NCBI GenBank assembly: GCA_900768515.1
Contig: CAAGDG010000165.1
Location: 1-27,420 of the forward strand
DNA length: 27,420 bases
Direction of reading: 5' to 3'
From: Lentisphaeria bacterium
GTDB taxonomy: Bacteria > Verrucomicrobiota > Lentisphaeria > Victivallales > Victivallaceae
Below, piece after piece: positions 22,967-27,420 of the stretch (position 1 is the stretch's first letter; the number at the start of each line of letters is the position of its first letter). The translations under genes and the position numbers were made by a program. The notes beneath the pieces were generated by a model, which saw only the letters and a list, made by a program, of their open reading frames with translations, was not told where the DNA came from and ran no database searches.

Positions 22967-25900
22967 ATGAGCCGAATCTTAGGTCTTGATGTTGGAACGA
23001 ATTCGCTTGGCTGGGCAATTCTGGATCCTTTTCAGAAGAGGTTTACCGATGCCGGAGTCGTGGTTTTTCAGCAGGGTATTCCAGATGAAAAGGGGAGGGA
23101 GGCGGAACGTTCTCCCGCCGCAGAACGACGGGCATTCCGGGCTGCGCGCCGCCTGAAATTCCGCCGTCGCCTGAGAAAGTATCACACATTGAAGGTTTTG
23201 ATTGCAAATCAGATGTGTCCATTGACCATGGCTGAATTGCAAAACTGGATCCGAAATGGAAAATTTCCCATTGAAAACCGGAATTTCATCTCCTGGCTCG
23301 GCAGTACGAAAGAAAACAATCCCTATTATTTCCGCGCCAAAGCCGCCGAACGGAAGTTGCCGTCGCTCGAATTGGGCCGGGCGTTCTACCATCTGGCCAT
23401 TCGGCGAGGCTTCAGGAGTTCCCGCAAGGAGTCTTCCTCATCGAATGAAAAAGAGTTGACCAATTTCAAGAAGGAAATCAATCAGCTGACGGAAATTTTG
23501 CAAAAAAAACAGTGCACTCTGGGGCAGTATTTTTATGAATTGTTCCAGAGGTCTGAAAAAATCCGTAAAGTCAACCGTTGCGGCAGAAAAGAGCATTATG
23601 AGCCGGAATTTGAAAAAATATGTGAAGTGCAGAATCTTCCGGAACCCTTTGTCGCCGAAATGAGAAAAGCGATCTTTCTGCAACGCCCCCTGCGTTCGCA
23701 GAAACATCTTGCCGGTCATTGTTCTCTGGAGAAAAAACGAGTTCGCTGTCTGATCGGACACCCGCTGTTTGAACGCTATCGGATGCTTTCGTTCATCAAC
23801 AGTATCCGAAAGAACGGCGTCCCTCTGAATGAAGAAGAACGGCAGAAAGCACAGGCCGCTTTTCTGGTCGGCAAGCCGAGCTTCGAATTTGAAAAACTGG
23901 TTCGGAAATTATACCCCAAATATCCGAAGAATGAATGGTCGGAGTGGAATTATCCCCCGGATAAATCGATCGCGTCATCTCCCGTCACGAACCAGTTGCA
24001 GAAAATACTGGGAACGGAAGATCTTTTCACCTGGCACCACGAGTACATCGGGCGCGACAACAAACCGAAAAGCATGGATTACCAGACCCTGTTTGACGCT
24101 CTCACCTTTTTCGATGACGACGATATGCTGAAAAATTTTGCCATCGAACGAGCCGGCTTGACTGTAGATCAGGCGGAAAAGTTCATCAAGATCCGAATCC
24201 CGAGCGGATATGCGAATTTCAGTCTTTATGCGATCCGGAAGATTCTGCCTTTCCTTGACGCAGGGCATATTCAGACTCGAGCGGTGTTTCTGGCAAAACT
24301 GCCGGATGTAATTGGAAAAGAAGTCTTTCAGAAAAACGGTGAGAAAATCATTGCGGATATGGAACAGCTGGAGGCCGACTGGCGTATGGAGCGGGAATCG
24401 GCGTCGGAATCCGGCGAACGGGCAGAATTTCTTTCCCTGACGGAACGGATCAAACACTATCTGGAGGATGAATTCCACGTGACCCCGGATCGTTTTGAAT
24501 TGCTGTACCGCTACAACAGCCGTTCCGACTATCAGGATCACACCCGATCCGGAATTCTGCCAGAAGTGAATCTGGGGATGATCTACAATCCGATGGTGTA
24601 CCGGTCGCTGAACGTCCTCCGACGTCTGGTCAATCATCTTCGCAAAACGGGAAAAATCGATGCCGATACCGAGATCCACGTGGAACTTGCCCGTTCGGTA
24701 AATGACAAAAATACGCGCATGGCGGTTGCTAATTACCAGAAAAAACAGGAGAATCTGCGCAAACAGTATCGTGAAGCGATCGAAGCACTGGGATATGAAG
24801 CAACGGAAGAACAGATTTTGCGTTATGTCCTCTGGATGGAACAGAATAAGCGCTGCCTTTATACCGGTAAACCGATCGGGCTGGCGGAGTTGATGAGTGG
24901 TGACAATGTTGTTGAGATCGAGCATACGGTTCCCCGTTCCCGCGGCGGAGACAGCAACATGGAGAATCTGACGCTCTGTTTCACGGATTACAACCGTTAT
25001 ACCAAGAAAAACGGTTTGCCGACGGCGTGTCCGAATTATGATGTCAAATGGAACGGGCACAACTCCATCCGGGAGAATATCAGAGTCGTTGGTTGGGAGG
25101 AAAAGCGGGAAAATCTGCGTTTGTGTCTGGAAAAACTCCGTTCTGCCGCCAGAGGCAATCCGCAGAAACGGGTTGAAATGCTCGAATGCAGAAGAGAATT
25201 CGAATACTGGTGCGCCAAACTGGCCGCTTTTGAAATTACGGATGAGGAGTTGCGCCGGAAAGGATTTTCCAGACGCCAGCTTGTGGATACCGGAATCATC
25301 GCCCGCCATGCGGTTTTCCTGCTGAAATCCGTTTATAGAAATACCTACTCCAGAAACGGGCGTGTGACGGAATGGGCAAGAAAAGCGTGGGGAGTGCAGG
25401 GATTCTATGAGAAAAAAGAGCGCAGCGATCATAGGCACCATGCCATCGACGCCATGTGCATTGCTGCTTTGACGGAGGATTTCTTCCAGAAGATCAGCGC
25501 GGCATATCGGGCTGACAGGGAAGAGGCGATGGCATACGCCCGATACAGCAGTACTCTGCCCGACGCTTACCCCTGGCACTCGTTCCCGGAAGATGTATTT
25601 GAAAAATCAGAAGAGATTCTGGTTGCTCATTTTACCCGGCACAATGAAACGAAGCAGACCAGGAAACGGGTTCATCTTGTCACACCGTATAAAACGGCGG
25701 ATGGAGAACTCCGACGGGTGGTGACTGCCGGCGGGGATACGGTCCGCGGGCAGTTGCATAAGGAAAGTTATTTCGGACGCATCATAGACCCGGAATCCGG
25801 TCAAGAAAAATCCGTCCTGCGCAAAGAACTGAACTCTCAAAATTTCAAGGGCGAATCCGCTCTCTCCGCTATCGTCGATCCTGCGATTCGGGAGGCCGTT

Positions 25901-26605
25901 TCAGCACAGCTCCGGTTCCGCATGAGTTCAGGGAAAAACTTCAAGAATGCGATAGACGAGGGCGGTTTTCATATGAAATCAAAAGACGGCACTTTTCAGG
26001 GGCCGCCGATTTGTAAAGTCCGGTGTTTTGTCCGGCTTGCCGAACCGTTGAAGATCCGGAAACATGCCTATGCTTCCGAGGTGGAATACAAAAACTACAT
26101 TTATGCCGATAACGCCAAAGGGGGCAATTTCAAGGCGGCGCTCTTCCGGTCGCCCCGGGGAAAACTCTGCTATTGTCTGCAATCGCTCTGGGACTGGGCG
26201 AATGAGCATAAGCGGTCGGATTACGTTCCTCCGGAAAAACAGCCGGGGCTGGGCGAATTCCTCGGATTTATTGCTCCGGGAACGATGGCGCTTGCCTATG
26301 AAACTACGCCCGATGAATTGAAGGAACTTGCGCCCCGGGAACTCAGTAAGCGGTTATACAAAATTATTGTGATTGAGAAGGATATGCAGCGCTTAAGTCT
26401 TCGTTATCACTGTGAAGCCAGAGCCAAATCCGAGGCTCAGGCGGCAATGAAGAAAACGATGGGGGTCGAAGAGGCGTCGAGCATCTCTTTTCAAGAGCCG
26501 GCCAGACTGTTGAAAATCAGCAGTGATACATTTTCCAGTCATCTGATCTTTGAAGGGATTGATTTTGTCATTTCCATAGACGGCGAGATACGTTTCCTGA
26601 AATAA
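22967..26605 (+). CDS. cas9: CRISPR-associated endonuclease Cas9, type II-C
   Basis: 1212 residues. RuvC-I is LGLDVGTNSLGWAIL with D8. An arginine-rich bridge helix (RRAFRAARRLKFRRRLRKYH) follows, then the REC lobe (about 80-540) including FYHLAIRRGFRSSRK. RuvC-II is IHVELARS with E573. The HNH domain has EIEHTVPRSRGGDSNMENL with H653, and RuvC-III is HRHHAIDAM with H825 and D828. The remaining C-terminal 380 residues form the wedge and PAM-interacting part. All nuclease residues are present, so both strands of a target should be cut. Placement in II-C rests on neighbours (cas1 next, no csn2 seen), tracrRNA form and N-terminal sequence. At 1212 residues it is large for II-C. cas1 begins 22 bases later. 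Confidence 0.97.
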   Translation: MSRILGLDVGTNSLGWAILDPFQKRFTDAGVVVFQQGIPDEKGREAERSPAAERRAFRAARRLKFRRRLRKYHTLKVLIANQMCPLTMAELQNWIRNGKFPIENRNFISWLGSTKENNPYYFRAKAAERKLPSLELGRAFYHLAIRRGFRSSRKESSSSNEKELTNFKKEINQLTEILQKKQCTLGQYFYELFQRSEKIRKVNRCGRKEHYEPEFEKICEVQNLPEPFVAEMRKAIFLQRPLRSQKHLAGHCSLEKKRVRCLIGHPLFERYRMLSFINSIRKNGVPLNEEERQKAQAAFLVGKPSFEFEKLVRKLYPKYPKNEWSEWNYPPDKSIASSPVTNQLQKILGTEDLFTWHHEYIGRDNKPKSMDYQTLFDALTFFDDDDMLKNFAIERAGLTVDQAEKFIKIRIPSGYANFSLYAIRKILPFLDAGHIQTRAVFLAKLPDVIGKEVFQKNGEKIIADMEQLEADWRMERESASESGERAEFLSLTERIKHYLEDEFHVTPDRFELLYRYNSRSDYQDHTRSGILPEVNLGMIYNPMVYRSLNVLRRLVNHLRKTGKIDADTEIHVELARSVNDKNTRMAVANYQKKQENLRKQYREAIEALGYEATEEQILRYVLWMEQNKRCLYTGKPIGLAELMSGDNVVEIEHTVPRSRGGDSNMENLTLCFTDYNRYTKKNGLPTACPNYDVKWNGHNSIRENIRVVGWEEKRENLRLCLEKLRSAARGNPQKRVEMLECRREFEYWCAKLAAFEITDEELRRKGFSRRQLVDTGIIARHAVFLLKSVYRNTYSRNGRVTEWARKAWGVQGFYEKKERSDHRHHAIDAMCIAALTEDFFQKISAAYRADREEAMAYARYSSTLPDAYPWHSFPEDVFEKSEEILVAHFTRHNETKQTRKRVHLVTPYKTADGELRRVVTAGGDTVRGQLHKESYFGRIIDPESGQEKSVLRKELNSQNFKGESALSAIVDPAIREAVSAQLRFRMSSGKNFKNAIDEGGFHMKSKDGTFQGPPICKVRCFVRLAEPLKIRKHAYASEVEYKNYIYADNAKGGNFKAALFRSPRGKLCYCLQSLWDWANEHKRSDYVPPEKQPGLGEFLGFIAPGTMALAYETTPDELKELAPRELSKRLYKIIVIEKDMQRLSLRYHCEARAKSEAQAAMKKTMGVEEASSISFQEPARLLKISSDTFSSHLIFEGIDFVISIDGEIRFLK

Positions 26606-26627
26606 AACTCTCGGGAAGGAGGTTTTC

Positions 26628-27275
26628 ATGCTGAAGCGGACGCTGTTTTTCGGATCGCCCGGCAGGTTGTTCCTCGAACGCTCCCTGCTGGCCTATGAGC
26701 CGCGAGGCATCGATGGTGTTTCGGAGAAACGGACGTTTCCGCTGGAAGATCTTGGTTTCATCGTGCTGGAGTCGCTGCAGCTTGTGGTGACGACGGCATG
26801 CCTCAATGCGCTGGCGAAAGAGAATATTGCCGTGGTCGTCTGCGATGCGGCGCACATGCCTTCGGCAATGCTTCAGCCGTTTGCCGGAAACACGCTGGCG
26901 CAGCGGCATACAGAAGCGCAGTTGCGGGCCACCGATGCGTTGAAAGCCCGTCTCTGGCGGCAAACGGTCAAAGCCAAGATCACCAATCAGGCTGAATGCT
27001 TGAAACGTCTGGGTTTGCCGGATCAGCGGTTGCGTGTGCTGGCGGAATCGGTCAAGGCGGGAGATGCCGCCAACGCGGAAGCTGTGGCTGCGCGATATTA
27101 TTTTCAGCAGCTTGCCGGAAGCAAAGAGTTTTTGCGCAGTCAGGACGGGGAGCCACCAAATTCCGCGCTGAATTATGGTTATGCCATTTTGCGGGCAGCC
27201 GTGGCGCGTGCCTTGACGGGATCCGGGCTGCTTTGCGTGGCGGGGATTCATCACTCGAACGTATGCGCCCAGTGA
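26628..27275 (+). pseudogene. cas1: Cas1, truncated by an IS66-type insertion
   Basis: The frame has AAGGAGG just upstream and starts MLKRTLFFGSPGRLFLERSLL. It carries the Cas1 features ANAEAVAARYYF with metal-ligand E151, SALNYGYAILRAAVARALTGSGLL and GIHH (H208/H209). Native sequence stops after Asn211 (codon 27258-27260). The last four residues (V-C-A-Q) and the stop are read from IS66 end sequence that starts at 27261. Intact type II Cas1 is about 290-300 residues, so roughly 80-90 C-terminal residues are missing, including the last acidic metal ligand. Cas1 is the integrase that inserts new spacers with Cas2; this copy is very unlikely to work. Confidence 0.92.
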
Positions 27276-27420
27276 GCCCCATCTAGATTTGAGACGCCCA
27301 GCGTGCTATGTTCTTGCGCAACCCCGAACGAAAGGAGGATGGCATGGGACGGGAAGGACGAGATTATTGGGAGGCGCAACTGTCAGAATATTGGGACAGC
27401 GGCTTGACGATTCAAGAATA
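27261..27420 (+). mobile_element. IS66-family element, left end (runs off the window)
   Basis: The native Cas1 frame ends exactly where GTATGCGCCC begins. IS66-family ends start with GTA-type sequence and make 8-bp target duplications; the eight bases before the junction (ACTCGAAC, 27253-27260) are the expected duplication. About 80 bases of non-coding end sequence precede a TnpA-like gene start with a good ribosome site. Confidence 0.75.
27344..27420 (+). CDS. IS66-family accessory protein TnpA, N-terminus (3' truncated)
   Basis: Only the first 25 complete codons are in the window (MGREGRDYWEAQLSEYWDSG...). The pattern W-x-x-x-L-x-x-x-W-x-x-S/D-G-L-T/S-h-x-x-Y is the usual start of the small IS66 first-frame protein, which has a helix-turn-helix. 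GGAGG lies five bases before the ATG. The expected following genes, tnpB and tnpC, would be beyond the window. Confidence 0.65.
   Translation, partial: MGREGRDYWEAQLSEYWDSGLTIQE

Noticed and set aside
23975..25579. 534-residue minus-strand frame inside cas9
   Set aside because: Antisense shadow of cas9, with no ribosome site or domain evidence.
26606..27420. CRISPR array within the window
   Set aside because: No tandem repeats of 25-40 bases are visible anywhere in the window, and no copy of the predicted repeat other than the anti-repeat.

Overview
The window looks like a chromosomal segment of a GC-rich Gram-negative bacterium. I infer the PVC superphylum, most likely Lentisphaerota (Victivallis-like). 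The grounds are a zinc-ribbon, membrane-anchored Ser/Thr kinase, several lipoproteins with a lipobox, tandem PilB-type ATPases with PilC, and an IS66-type element next to a type II-C CRISPR locus. This is inference from gene content, not a taxonomic measurement.

Layout. Positions 1-288 hold the 3' end of rpsD and its terminator. A stand-alone alpha/beta hydrolase (588-1604) follows. From 1722 to 9949 all genes are on the minus strand: CorC/HlyC-type CBS protein, type III pantothenate kinase (coaX), mannose-1-phosphate guanylyltransferase, PilC/GspF, and two tandem PilB/GspE ATPases. thiI (minus) and rsmE (plus) diverge from back-to-back promoters near 11.3 kb. rsmE opens a tight plus-strand cluster: LysM lipoprotein, small lipoprotein, thyX, pdxA and a SurA/PpiC-type chaperone. 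After it come an 868-residue kinase with a strong terminator, a Trp-Pro-repeat lipoprotein, and a GyrI-like effector-binding protein.

From about 21.4 kb the character changes to accessory DNA. There is an IS200-type element (TnpA only), then an AT-rich stretch with a good sigma70-like promoter and two tiny translationally coupled ORFs. Next is a type II-C CRISPR-Cas locus: a minus-strand tracrRNA (22833-22926) immediately upstream of and divergent from cas9 (1212 codons), then cas1. cas1 is cut after codon 211 by the left end of an IS66-family element that runs off the window. No CRISPR array is visible; its repeat can be predicted from the anti-repeat (starting GTTGTGATAAG). The locus therefore looks able to make the Cas9 effector and its tracrRNA, but its adaptation module is probably broken.
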